NCBI RefSeq assembly: GCF_004769665.1
Contig: NZ_RQGG01000046.1
Coordinates: 1 to 63,377 of the forward strand
Direction: 5' to 3'
Length of the DNA: 63,377 bases
Source: Leptospira kemamanensis
GTDB lineage: Bacteria; Spirochaetota; Leptospiria; Leptospirales; Leptospiraceae
Both the position numbers and the translations under genes were made by a program. This document shows, piece by piece, positions 18,085 to 25,822 of this stretch. Numbering within the stretch: position 1 is the stretch's first letter; each line of letters opens with the position of its first letter. The notes beneath the pieces are model-generated. The model was given only the letters and a program-made list of their open reading frames with translations. It did no database searches and was not told the origin of the DNA.

Positions 18085-18374
18085 TATTTCGGTGTATCCT
18101 TTTTCTTAAACATGCCAAGCATCCTGTGAGTGACAAGGAATCCACCCACTACGTTGATGGTGGCAAAAATGACAGAGAGTAAGCCCAAAATTTTGGTGAT
18201 ATTACTTTCTTGGATTCCGGCTGCATACAATGCCCCGATGAGGGTGATGCCGGAAATGGCGTTAGAACCCGACATAAGTGGGGTGTGGAGGATGGGAGGG
18301 ATTTTTGTGATGATTTCAAATCCCACGAAGATCGCTAAAACGAAAATCGTGACGGCTGTAACAAATATTTCCAT
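18084..18374 (-). CDS. pntA2: NAD(P) transhydrogenase alpha subunit, membrane part (PntA2)
   Basis: A 96-residue protein equal to the C-terminal membrane segment of E. coli PntA. Three helices are visible, at about 3-23, 38-56 and 64-84. Signatures are FEIITKIPPILHTPLMSGSNAISGITLIGAL and INVVGGFLVTHRMLGMF. In split transhydrogenases a separate PntA1 carries the NAD-binding domain I and is normally just upstream. Here the 390 bp upstream of the start contain no such gene, so PntA1 must be encoded elsewhere or be missing. Confidence 0.94.
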   Translation of the reverse strand: MEIFVTAVTIFVLAIFVGFEIITKIPPILHTPLMSGSNAISGITLIGALYAAGIQESNITKILGLLSVIFATINVVGGFLVTHRMLGMFKKKDTPK

Positions 18375-18764
18375 AAACTAGTAGTAGTTATGGAAAAAAT
18401 GGCCATTTTGGAAACAAAATTTTCGGTAATTTTACGTAACTAGTGTCCTGAAATGAGAAAAGAATGGGGATTCCTTGGGCATTCTTACCTAGTTTTCTGC
18501 ATCAAAACAGGTTTTCTTTGCAGACTTGGACCAATTTCTTTCAAATCCCGAACAGAGTGTGCCATTACCAAATGAATCTACTTCGTTTACAAAAAAAAGT
18601 AAGAATCACCTAAGCTTGCAAACCCTAAGAGGAAAACAAAAACAGATCCTTCACTTAACGAATATTAATTGTTTTGTCTATAATGCATAAATGTGTGATG
18701 AGTGGCCTTTACGATTTGTTTTGACAAATCTTAGGGAACAGTTACATTCTTTCTGGTTCCCAAA
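18375..18764. other. 390 bp intergenic gap between divergent pntA2 and an acidic-tract lipoprotein gene
   Basis: No convincing gene was found. The left end must hold the pntA2-pntB promoter on the minus strand, the right end the promoter of the gene at 18765. A 54-codon TTG-start frame (18526-18690, plus strand) exists but has no ribosome binding site. The stretch gctttccgt-like repeats seen elsewhere are absent. A TTGACA at 18721-18726 is not followed by a usable -10. Confidence 0.5.
18655..18684 (+). promoter_or_regulatory. Candidate promoter (TTAACG - 18 bp - TATAAT)
   Basis: A perfect -10 hexamer TATAAT at 18679-18684 is preceded, 18 bp upstream, by TTAACG (four of six matches to TTGACA). 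It would give a leader of about 75 nt for the lipoprotein gene at 18765. Assigned by pattern only. Confidence 0.35.
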
Positions 18765-20477
18765 ATGAAATCGTTTTTTCTACTCCTTGTTTTTCTATTC
18801 AATTGCCAAATCAGTTGGTACCACACTCGGGTATCGATGAATCACGGGGATGAAATCCCAATTTCCCAAGCAGGTCTCGGTTTCAATGCAAATGGAATGG
18901 CTTGTTTTATCTCGAGTATCCCATTTGCCATGGAAGACGAGAATTCAAAGACAGCACTTTCAAAAAGGCCGATCATCGATAGGCAATTCATTGAAAACCT
19001 TCGTACGAATTTAAATCTTAAAGGGATTCCGACCAAACACATCAAGGAAGTATATGGCATTCCCCAAAACTGGCCTCATTTCGAATTAATGGAATCTTTT
19101 AGAACCTCTCCCAATTTCAATCGATTCAAACAAATAGAATCGATGCCAATTGATGAAACGGAAAAAACGAAATTACATAAGTTTGCTGAGATTACAGATG
19201 AACATACTTATTTTCTGAAAGTGGATGATATCACAAGTTTATTTAACGGATATGAAGACTGTTCGCACTATTATCACATCGTTTATCAAAAAAAGGAAAA
19301 AGATAATTATAATCTCATTACCTTTTTTTTGACCTTGGGAATCTTACCCACAGTCAATTACGAGAATCATTATTATGCAGTGTATTCAAGAGAATCATCA
19401 CAAAAAAATTTGAATCTTGTTACCTATAAATATGGTTATAGAAGACTCATCAGTTTACTACTCTTACCTACTTTTAATTTCTTTAATGAAGTCAGATTGT
19501 ATAACCAAGACTATCGATTTTTGGATCATACGAAAGATCAATTCTTAAGTTCCCTAGAAAACAAAAAAAGTGAACCACTACCCATCAAATACCTAAATCC
19601 TGTTTATGGAGATGTGAAGGAAAATCTTTATATCTCTGATTCAGGATTATTCGATACCAAAATTCCAGTAGATGCTCGGTATGCTGTGATTCGCGATGGA
19701 AAAACAAATGTGAGTTTTTATGATCCTATGCACGGCCTTTATAAAATCCAAGCCATCAACGTAAATCAAAAGATCAACTCAGATATCATTACGAATGGGA
19801 TTGAACCAACACTAAAGGATTTCATCAAAACAAAGTTAGTTGAGAAAATTCAAAAAAAATATCCTAAATCAAATATCGTTCACGAATCTTTTACTCCCGA
19901 GTATCGAGATGGAACTTATACATTTATTTTGGAAATTAACAAACCCGAAGCCAATTTAGAAACTTTTAAAAAAGAATATTTTGTTTTTTCCTGTTTTAAA
20001 TCGCAAAGTCAGATTTTCATACTTTCCAAAACGTTTCAAAAAGAATACAACGAACTCATTTCTCCTCAATTGGCAGAGGCAGAAATCATCGATTTTTATT
20101 CCAAAGTCAATTTCCGTTCCAAGTACATCGAACCAAAACCATTGGATTTAGAAGTCAGTATGAATGATTCCAAATCCAAATCAGGGAACGAAGAAGATGA
20201 TGGAGACGACGACGACGATGATGACGAAGAAGAGGGAGAGGGGGAAGAAGAAGTTGCGGCTGGGTTTAGTTCAGGTGGTGAAATCGATTTAGGGGGACTA
20301 TTTTCGATCTTAAAAGAGAGAACTTACATTCCGAAAGGAAAATTGGATATCAAACCAGGGCGTTTTAAGTTCAATAACGCCAGATTCAATGCACCAAAAT
20401 TCAATTCAGGATCCAAATTTCATTTCAAACCAAGTCGCACTAAAAACTTTTCGAGCCCGGGGAAATGGAGAAAATAG
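18765..20477 (+). CDS. Large lipoprotein with acidic tract and basic tail, unknown
   Basis: A 570-residue protein with a very short leader (MKSFFLLLVFLFNC) ending in a lipobox Cys at residue 14. Most of the body (30-460) is an unrecognised mixed fold with many aromatic residues; one hydrophobic stretch (LITFFLTLGILPTV) lies near residue 185 and another (RRLISLLLLPTFNFF) near 227. Residues about 475-497 are a D/E run (DDGDDDDDDDEEEGEGEEE). The last 60 residues are basic with repeated K/R-F-N units (RFKFNNARFNAPKFN) and little acid. Acidic block next to basic block suggests intramolecular or partner electrostatic contact. No family known to me. Confidence 0.75.
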   Translation: MKSFFLLLVFLFNCQISWYHTRVSMNHGDEIPISQAGLGFNANGMACFISSIPFAMEDENSKTALSKRPIIDRQFIENLRTNLNLKGIPTKHIKEVYGIPQNWPHFELMESFRTSPNFNRFKQIESMPIDETEKTKLHKFAEITDEHTYFLKVDDITSLFNGYEDCSHYYHIVYQKKEKDNYNLITFFLTLGILPTVNYENHYYAVYSRESSQKNLNLVTYKYGYRRLISLLLLPTFNFFNEVRLYNQDYRFLDHTKDQFLSSLENKKSEPLPIKYLNPVYGDVKENLYISDSGLFDTKIPVDARYAVIRDGKTNVSFYDPMHGLYKIQAINVNQKINSDIITNGIEPTLKDFIKTKLVEKIQKKYPKSNIVHESFTPEYRDGTYTFILEINKPEANLETFKKEYFVFSCFKSQSQIFILSKTFQKEYNELISPQLAEAEIIDFYSKVNFRSKYIEPKPLDLEVSMNDSKSKSGNEEDDGDDDDDDDEEEGEGEEEVAAGFSSGGEIDLGGLFSILKERTYIPKGKLDIKPGRFKFNNARFNAPKFNSGSKFHFKPSRTKNFSSPGKWRK

Positions 20478-20505
20478 GAAATTAAGACTTGCCCAAAAAA
20501 CAAGG

Positions 20506-20524
20506 TGTAACATTTATGGTTACA
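20506..20524. promoter_or_regulatory. Operator palindrome upstream of the Rrf2 gene
   Basis: TGTAACATTTATGGTTACA: perfect arms TGTAA and TTACA separated by 9 bp (TGTAAC/GTTACA extends the match to 6 bp). It ends 10 bp before the ATG at 20535, so bound protein would block transcription or translation start. The same arms and spacing occur at 21010-21028 before the next gene. Confidence 0.7.
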
Positions 20525-20534
20525 AGTAGCCACT

Positions 20535-20984
20535 ATGTCGATCCCGAGTAGATATTCCGTTGCCATTCATATCCTAACCATTTTGGAAATGGATGGAGAA
20601 GTTTCATCCGAGGAAATTGCGGGGTCGGTGGGCACTAACCCTGCTATCATTCGTTTGTTACTCGGGAAATTAAAAAAAGCAGGTATCATCAATGTACGTC
20701 AGGGTATCAAAGGTTCTTCCTTGTCTAAACCTGCCAGGGAAATTAACTTACTAGATATCTACAAGGCTACAGAAAAAGAAGATGCCTTATTTCTTTTGCA
20801 TGAACATCCCAATCCTAAGTGTCCGATTGGAAAAAATATCCAATCTGCCCTGACGGGAATTTTAGATGAGGCACAAAAAGCCATGGAAACTAAACTTTCA
20901 AAGTATAATTTAGCAGACGTTAGTTCCGAAATTCGAACAAGAACAGAGTCTAAAAAAAATGGTTTATATAAAAAACAAGCATAG
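20535..20984 (+). CDS. Rrf2-family transcriptional regulator (YwnA-like)
   Basis: A 149-residue winged-helix repressor. It begins IPSRYSVAIHILTILEMDGEVSSEEIAGSVGTNPAIIRLLLGKLKKAGII with the HTH at about 24-50, then the wing NVRQGIKGSSL. Instead of the three Cys of Fe-S Rrf2 members (IscR, NsrR) it has one, C96, in HPNPKCPIGKNI. That is the pattern of the Bacillus YwnA branch, whose neighbour ywnB encodes an NAD(P)-binding protein exactly as here. A single Cys suggests redox or electrophile sensing rather than an iron-sulfur cluster. Autoregulation is likely from the palindrome directly upstream. Confidence 0.9.
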   Translation: MSIPSRYSVAIHILTILEMDGEVSSEEIAGSVGTNPAIIRLLLGKLKKAGIINVRQGIKGSSLSKPAREINLLDIYKATEKEDALFLLHEHPNPKCPIGKNIQSALTGILDEAQKAMETKLSKYNLADVSSEIRTRTESKKNGLYKKQA

Positions 20985-21009
20985 GAACTAAAATTTTTTT
21001 AACATAAGA

Positions 21010-21028
21010 TGTAATAATGTAAGTTACA
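21010..21028. promoter_or_regulatory. Operator palindrome upstream of the SDR gene
   Basis: TGTAATAATGTAAGTTACA: the same TGTAA-N9-TTACA architecture as at 20506-20524. It lies 23 bp before the ATG at 21052 and just upstream of the ribosome binding site AGGAG (21041-21045). Two identical arms with identical spacing in front of both genes of the pair point to a common regulator. Confidence 0.7.
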
Positions 21029-21051
21029 ACAAAACAACATAGGAGTAAAAA

Positions 21052-21699
21052 ATGAAAATTACATTAATTGGAGCAACGGGGTTTATCGGAAGTAAAACTC
21101 TAGAAGAAACTTTAAACAAGGGGTATCAAGTGACCGCTGTTTTACGAGACCCTTCTAAATTGAAACTGGAAAACCCAAACTTAACAAAAATCCAAGGGGA
21201 TATTTTTGATACTGATGGTTTATCCAATATCATTTCCGGATCTGATGCTGTATTAGATTCCTATAACCCTGGTTGGACAGATCCAAATATCCGAGAGAAC
21301 ATGATCAATGGATCTTTATCTATTCTCAATGCTACCAAAAAGGCTGGTGTGAAAAGGATCATTGTTATGGGTGGAGCCGGTTCTTTGGAAGTACAACCTG
21401 GAGTGCAACTGATTGACACCCCAGAATTTCCAAAAGAGTATTTTGCCGGTGCAGACGGTGCAAGGCAGATATTAAACCACTTACGATCAGAGAAGGAATT
21501 AGATTGGACCTTCCTTTCTCCTTCTGCCATCATCGAACCAGAAGGTTCAAAAACTGGTAACTATCGTGTTTCCAAAGAATCTCTTCTTGTTGATACCAAC
21601 GGGCATAGTCATATTTCACTGGCCGATTTAGTAAAAGCTTTTGTGGATGAACTAGAAGAAAGAAAACATGTAAAACAAAGATTTACAGTCGGATATTAG
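21052..21699 (+). CDS. NAD(P)-binding atypical SDR / NmrA-like reductase (YwnB-like)
   Basis: A 215-residue Rossmann protein. The dinucleotide motif GATGFIGSKT is at residues 7-16, followed by GYQVTAVLRDPSKL where the Arg indicates NADP preference. VKRIIVMGGAGSLEV near residue 100 and DWTFLSPSAIIEP near residue 155 are typical of the YwnB/BLVRB-like atypical SDR group. The YxxxK of classical SDRs is not evident. Likely reduces a quinone, flavin or reactive carbonyl; substrate unknown. It has its own operator and a good AGGAG site, 67 bp after the Rrf2 gene. Confidence 0.88.
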   Translation: MKITLIGATGFIGSKTLEETLNKGYQVTAVLRDPSKLKLENPNLTKIQGDIFDTDGLSNIISGSDAVLDSYNPGWTDPNIRENMINGSLSILNATKKAGVKRIIVMGGAGSLEVQPGVQLIDTPEFPKEYFAGADGARQILNHLRSEKELDWTFLSPSAIIEPEGSKTGNYRVSKESLLVDTNGHSHISLADLVKAFVDELEERKHVKQRFTVGY

Positions 21700-21712
21700 T
21701 TCGATTGATAAG

Positions 21713-21759
21713 AAATACATTGTGTATATCCGAAGACTTCGAGGTTACACAATGTATTT
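21713..21759. terminator. Strong bidirectional hairpin between convergent genes
   Basis: A perfect 14 bp stem, AAATACATTGTGTA (21713-21726) with TACACAATGTATTT (21746-21759), encloses a loop that itself holds a CGAAG-A-CTTCG mini-hairpin (21731-21741). Each arm ends in A/T tracts, so it can act in both directions between the SDR gene and the SBBP lipoprotein gene. Confidence 0.8.
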
Positions 21760-21768
21760 TGTTAGCTC

Positions 21769-23181
21769 TTATTGATACTTCATTAAAAAAGAATCGATTG
21801 CCCCTTGTTTGACCTGACCATCGATACTTCCATTGGTAAAACCAGAATAATAAATTGTTCCATATCGATCCGCTGATATCCCTCTTCCATAAAGAGTCGA
21901 TCCACTATTCCCTGTAGTTTTGGTCCAAATCAAATTTCCGTTTCCATCATATTTGGAAAGATAGGCATCTTGCACACCTATGAGTGTGTTACCATTTAGA
22001 TTACCAGTCGTATAACCCGTAGTATAAACATGGAAAGCATTGTCTGCATAAACTTGAATTCCATTGGTGTTTGAAGTTCCGCCACCATTCAACAATCGTG
22101 TCCAAATTTTCTCACCTGATACGCTAAATTTTGTTAAAGCTTGAACCGTATTTCCATCTTTAGATTGGCCATCTAAATTCCCGCTAGTATCTCCTACCAG
22201 ATAAACAGAACCTTTTTTATCCAAAGACATTCCCACGATTGTAGTCGTTGCACTTGTTAATCCCAAATACCGCGACCATTTGATTACACCATTTGTGTCT
22301 AAAGAAAATAAAAAGGAATCAGATACTCCTCCTGGTAATGTTGTACCTAAAAAGGAACCGGAACCCCCCACAATCCCTGTTACGAATAGATGATTAGAAA
22401 CCGGATCAAATTGAATTTGGTGCCCATATGCTGTAAAACCTACTTGGCCAATCAACCTCGTCCAAATTAAATCACCATTCCTGCTATATTTAAAAATGAT
22501 CACATTGCGAGTATTACCTGCTGTTTCACCGTTAACTACTTGAGTTTCGGTGTTACCTGTAATATAAACGTTTCCTTCATTATCGGATGTGATACCTGAC
22601 CCTAATGTTTCATCACCCGTCGGAAAAATTCTTGTCCAAAATACAATTCCGGAAGGATGCATTTTAATCACAAGACTACCTCCACCACTTGCTGGAAGTT
22701 CATTGAAAGGGCCATTGGAACTTCCAACGATACAAAGATCTCCAAAAGCATCGATATGAATCAGTTCAGCATATGTTGACGAAACAACGGAACTGCCCAT
22801 CTGTTTCAACCGATGAACATTTCCTTCTCGATCAAATTGGGATACAAAAATATCGACATAATTATCAGTAGTAGGTGATATTTTTGGCTGATTCAATAAA
22901 GATCCTGTTGTTGTACCAAGTTGATAAATAAATCCATTTCTTTCAGCAGCATTGGATAGTGAATAGGTATCGAACCCTGTCTGGCCAAGTAACCTTGTCC
23001 ATTGTTTGTTTCCTTGGTTGTCTTGTGGAATTTCGAAACATTCTTTATCTTCCAAAAAACAACGAAGTAATTGTGTTTCTAAAAAAGCTTTTGTGTTTCC
23101 ATCCGAAGGATTGTTAAACGACAAAGGTTTGCATTGGGATACAATCAAAATGATAAGAAGTAGAAATGATCGCATTCGCAT
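21769..23181 (-). CDS. SBBP-repeat beta-propeller lipoprotein (LipL53-type)
   Basis: A 470-residue predicted surface lipoprotein. The signal peptide RSFLLLIILIVSQC ends in the lipobox Cys near residue 17. About seven propeller blades follow, each with a W[TS][RK]xL-G... strand and a GNVY[IL][TV]G strand. Examples are IFPTGDETLGSGITSDNEG, GQVGFTAYGHQIQFDP, LDKKGSVYLVGDTSGNL and ISADRYGTIYYSGFTNG. This is the SBBP family abundant in Leptospira. Start set at ATG 23181; an in-frame TTG at 23211 would add ten residues before the leader. It stands alone as a leftward gene. Confidence 0.88.
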   Translation of the reverse strand: MRMRSFLLLIILIVSQCKPLSFNNPSDGNTKAFLETQLLRCFLEDKECFEIPQDNQGNKQWTRLLGQTGFDTYSLSNAAERNGFIYQLGTTTGSLLNQPKISPTTDNYVDIFVSQFDREGNVHRLKQMGSSVVSSTYAELIHIDAFGDLCIVGSSNGPFNELPASGGGSLVIKMHPSGIVFWTRIFPTGDETLGSGITSDNEGNVYITGNTETQVVNGETAGNTRNVIIFKYSRNGDLIWTRLIGQVGFTAYGHQIQFDPVSNHLFVTGIVGGSGSFLGTTLPGGVSDSFLFSLDTNGVIKWSRYLGLTSATTTIVGMSLDKKGSVYLVGDTSGNLDGQSKDGNTVQALTKFSVSGEKIWTRLLNGGGTSNTNGIQVYADNAFHVYTTGYTTGNLNGNTLIGVQDAYLSKYDGNGNLIWTKTTGNSGSTLYGRGISADRYGTIYYSGFTNGSIDGQVKQGAIDSFLMKYQ

Positions 23182-23232
23182 ATAGTGTTTAAGAATTAAC
23201 GACGGAATCAATTGACAATTTGTATAAAATCA

Positions 23233-23979
23233 TCAAAGAGAGGGATCTGTCATTTCTAATTCGGCAAAACCTTTGGCTCTTAAGATACAAGAATCACATT
23301 TTCCACAAGCTTTTCCTTTCACAGGATCATAACAAGAATGTGTTAGGTGGAGTGGTGCCTCCACTTCCATTCCCAGCTCAATGATTTCTTTTTTTCCGAG
23401 ATGGAGGAGGGGTGTTCTAATTTGGATGGAATCACCCTCTCCACTTACCCCTTTTTTGGTGCCAAGGTTTGCCATCTTTTGAAAGGATTCGATAAATTCT
23501 GGCCGGCAATCGGGATATCCGGAATAATCCAAAGCATTGACCCCAATATAAATGGAATCATACCCATGACCTTCCGCGAGTGACAGAGCAAAAGATAAAA
23601 ATAATATATTACGGCCAGGAACATAGGTATTCGGAATTTCTTCTTCGATCCCACTAAACAAGGATTTGGCGTTCTTTCTCACCTTGATTTTTTTTTCGGT
23701 AAGGGAACTTCCCAAAAAGAATCCAGGATCCAATTTTTGGATCACATGTTTGATTCCGAGAGTTTTTGCGATTTTTTTACTTTTGATCAGTTCGATTTTA
23801 TGTTTTTGAGAATAATCGAAAGATAAAGCGAGTATTGGTAATTTTTTGTTTTTGGGATAACCAAATTCTTTAGCTGCCACATAAAGACAAGTGGTTGAAT
23901 CGAGTCCACCTGACAGAAGTACAACGGCACCTTTTTTTTCCGATTTGAGTTTTTGTGAGGAATCCTTATCGGAGACCAT
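23233..23979 (-). CDS. queC: 7-cyano-7-deazaguanine synthase
   Basis: ATP-dependent conversion of 7-carboxy-7-deazaguanine to preQ0 in queuosine biosynthesis. 248 residues. PP-loop motif VVLLSGGLDSTTCLYVA at residues 19-35; RNILFLSFALSLAEGHGYDSIYIGVNALDYSGYPDCRPEFI at mid-protein is the QueC signature. The four zinc Cys are in HSCYDPVKGKACGKCDSC near residues 216-231. The gene starts one base after the queD stop, forming a purF-queD-queC run. Confidence 0.97.
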   Translation of the reverse strand: MVSDKDSSQKLKSEKKGAVVLLSGGLDSTTCLYVAAKEFGYPKNKKLPILALSFDYSQKHKIELIKSKKIAKTLGIKHVIQKLDPGFFLGSSLTEKKIKVRKNAKSLFSGIEEEIPNTYVPGRNILFLSFALSLAEGHGYDSIYIGVNALDYSGYPDCRPEFIESFQKMANLGTKKGVSGEGDSIQIRTPLLHLGKKEIIELGMEVEAPLHLTHSCYDPVKGKACGKCDSCILRAKGFAELEMTDPSL

Positions 23980-24354
23980 TTATTTTTTTGGCCCTCGATA
24001 CACACAGGAACTCGTACAAGTTTCGTACAATGTGATTTTATCGAGCAGAGGCAGTTTTGGTTTCAGTTGGTTCCATAGCCAAACCGCAATGTTTTCACTA
24101 GTGGGATTTTCGAGGCCAGGCACATCATTTAAAACATAATGGTCCAAATGTTCGTCTAAGATCGGTTTTACGATGGATTTTAGTTCCCCAAAGTCCATGA
24201 TCCAACCCGTATGAGGATCGATTTCCCCTTTGAGATACACAGCAAAACGAAAACTATGCCCGTGCATCCGTTTGCATTTATGGCCTTCGGGAACATTCGG
24301 TAAAAAATGGGCAGCTTCAAAACCAAAGGTTTTGGAAAGTTCGATCTCTTCCAT
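23980..24354 (-). CDS. queD: 6-carboxy-5,6,7,8-tetrahydropterin synthase
   Basis: Converts dihydroneopterin triphosphate to 6-carboxytetrahydropterin, the step before QueE. With the start at 24354 the protein is 124 residues, the family norm. The zinc ligands H16, H31 and H33 and catalytic Cys27 are all visible ([18 protein letters not shown]). A distal catalytic His/Asp region is [11 protein letters not shown], and [15 protein letters not shown] is typical of QueD. The ATG shares a base with the TGA of purF (TGATG). A longer in-frame ORF to 24441 lies inside purF and is not needed. queE is not in the window. Confidence 0.96.
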   Translation of the reverse strand: MEEIELSKTFGFEAAHFLPNVPEGHKCKRMHGHSFRFAVYLKGEIDPHTGWIMDFGELKSIVKPILDEHLDHYVLNDVPGLENPTSENIAVWLWNQLKPKLPLLDKITLYETCTSSCVYRGPKK

Positions 24355-25781
24355 CACTCTTCCGTTGCGTATTCCGAAAATAGTGACTTTTGGTTTCCCG
24401 CGTGGTCTTGGAATTCGACTGGGTAATTGGATGTAAAACAAGCATCACAAAAACCACCACCTTTATGACCTTCCACTGCCTTGTGCATTGTATCCAATGT
24501 TAAATAAGCAAGGGAATCTACACGAAGGTACTTTTGAATTTCTTCAATCGTATGTGTGGACGCAATGAGTTCTTTGTGAGTTGGAATATCAATTCCATAA
24601 TAACAAGGGGCAACAGTTGGTGGAGCAGAAACACGGAAATGGATTTCTTTGGCACCAGCATTACGGATCATTTTGATGATCTTACGGCTAGTTGTCCCTC
24701 GCATCACCGAGTCGTCAATGATGACAACACGTTTTTCATTCACCACTTCTTTTACCACATTGTATTTGATTTTGGCACCGAAGTCTCGGATCTTTTGGTC
24801 TGGTTCAATGAAGGTACGGCCAATGTAATGAGAACGAACAAGTCCACTTTGGTAAGGAATGCCTGACTCTTCACTGTATCCAAGAGCCGCAATGTTTGCG
24901 GAATCGGGAACAGGGATGATCACGTCGGCTACCACCGGCATAACACGTGCAAGCTGGCGACCAAGAGACTTTCTTACTTTATAAACCGACTCTTCAAAGA
25001 TATACGAATCAGGTCTTGCAAAGTAGATATATTCAAAAATACAAAGGCTAGGTTTTGCTTTTGGGAATGGATAGAGAGAGCGCATTCCTGTGTGGTCAAT
25101 CACAACCATCTCCCCTGGTTCTACATCCCTTACATATTCGGTTTCGGTAATGTCGAAGGCACAGGTTTCCGATGCGAACACAATCGCTCCATCAGAACGT
25201 TTCCCCATCACCAGTGGACGAAATCCATTCGGATCCCGAACAGCAATGAGGTATCTTGGGGTTAAGACTAACAAAGAATAGGCCCCTCGCACCTGGGCGA
25301 GAGATTCACAGAGAGCTTCGAGTAGGTCTGATTTATGGCTTTTCGCCATTAAGTGGACAATGACTTCAGAATCGATAGTGGTTTGGAAGATGGATCCGTC
25401 GCGTTCGAGTTTATTTCGGATGTCCCACGAGTTCACTAGGTTTCCATTATGGGCTAGAGCCACAGGACCTAAGTGAGATTCCACTCGGATCGGCTGAGCA
25501 TTTCTAAGAAAACTCGCTCCCGTTGTGGAATACCGGTTGTGGCCAATGGCCGAATCCCCAATGAGCTCTTTGATCTTCGGTTGAGTGAAGATATTTGCCA
25601 CAAGACCCATATTGGCATACCGGTATAAGTGTGAACCATCGGTTGAGACGATCCCACTGGACTCCTGGCCACGGTGTTGCATCGAGTACAAACCTAGGTA
25701 GGTAAAATTAGCAGCTTCCTTGCTATTGTAGATGCCGAATATGGCACATTCTTCTTTTGGTTTGTCAGATTGGAGAATCAT
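24354..25781 (-). CDS. purF: Amidophosphoribosyltransferase
   Basis: First committed step of purine synthesis: PRPP and glutamine to phosphoribosylamine. 475 residues. An 11-residue propeptide precedes the N-terminal nucleophile Cys12 ([14 protein letters not shown]), as in the Bacillus-type enzyme. The PRPP motif is [15 protein letters not shown] near residue 345. Cys residues for a [4Fe-4S] cluster are in [18 protein letters not shown] and [12 protein letters not shown]. The enzyme is thus the iron-sulfur, self-processing type. It is divergent from RNase D with a 41 bp gap. Confidence 0.97.
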   Translation of the reverse strand: MILQSDKPKEECAIFGIYNSKEAANFTYLGLYSMQHRGQESSGIVSTDGSHLYRYANMGLVANIFTQPKIKELIGDSAIGHNRYSTTGASFLRNAQPIRVESHLGPVALAHNGNLVNSWDIRNKLERDGSIFQTTIDSEVIVHLMAKSHKSDLLEALCESLAQVRGAYSLLVLTPRYLIAVRDPNGFRPLVMGKRSDGAIVFASETCAFDITETEYVRDVEPGEMVVIDHTGMRSLYPFPKAKPSLCIFEYIYFARPDSYIFEESVYKVRKSLGRQLARVMPVVADVIIPVPDSANIAALGYSEESGIPYQSGLVRSHYIGRTFIEPDQKIRDFGAKIKYNVVKEVVNEKRVVIIDDSVMRGTTSRKIIKMIRNAGAKEIHFRVSAPPTVAPCYYGIDIPTHKELIASTHTIEEIQKYLRVDSLAYLTLDTMHKAVEGHKGGGFCDACFTSNYPVEFQDHAGNQKSLFSEYATEE

Positions 25782-25822
25782 TGTTAGAATGACAATTGCA
25801 GTATTTCCAAAATCCCAATTAG

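Noticed and set aside
18526..18690. 54-codon TTG-start plus-strand frame in the gap before the acidic-tract lipoprotein
   Set aside because: No ribosome binding site, no recognisable motif, and the predicted promoter of the next gene overlaps its 3' end; chance open frame is more likely.
18721..18726. TTGACA as -35 for the gene at 18765
   Set aside because: The hexamer 17 bp downstream is ACATTC, a poor -10; the TATAAT at 18679 is a better candidate.
24355..24441. Extended N-terminus for QueD
   Set aside because: It lies wholly in the 3' end of purF and adds 29 residues absent from the family; the TGATG overlap gives the right start.
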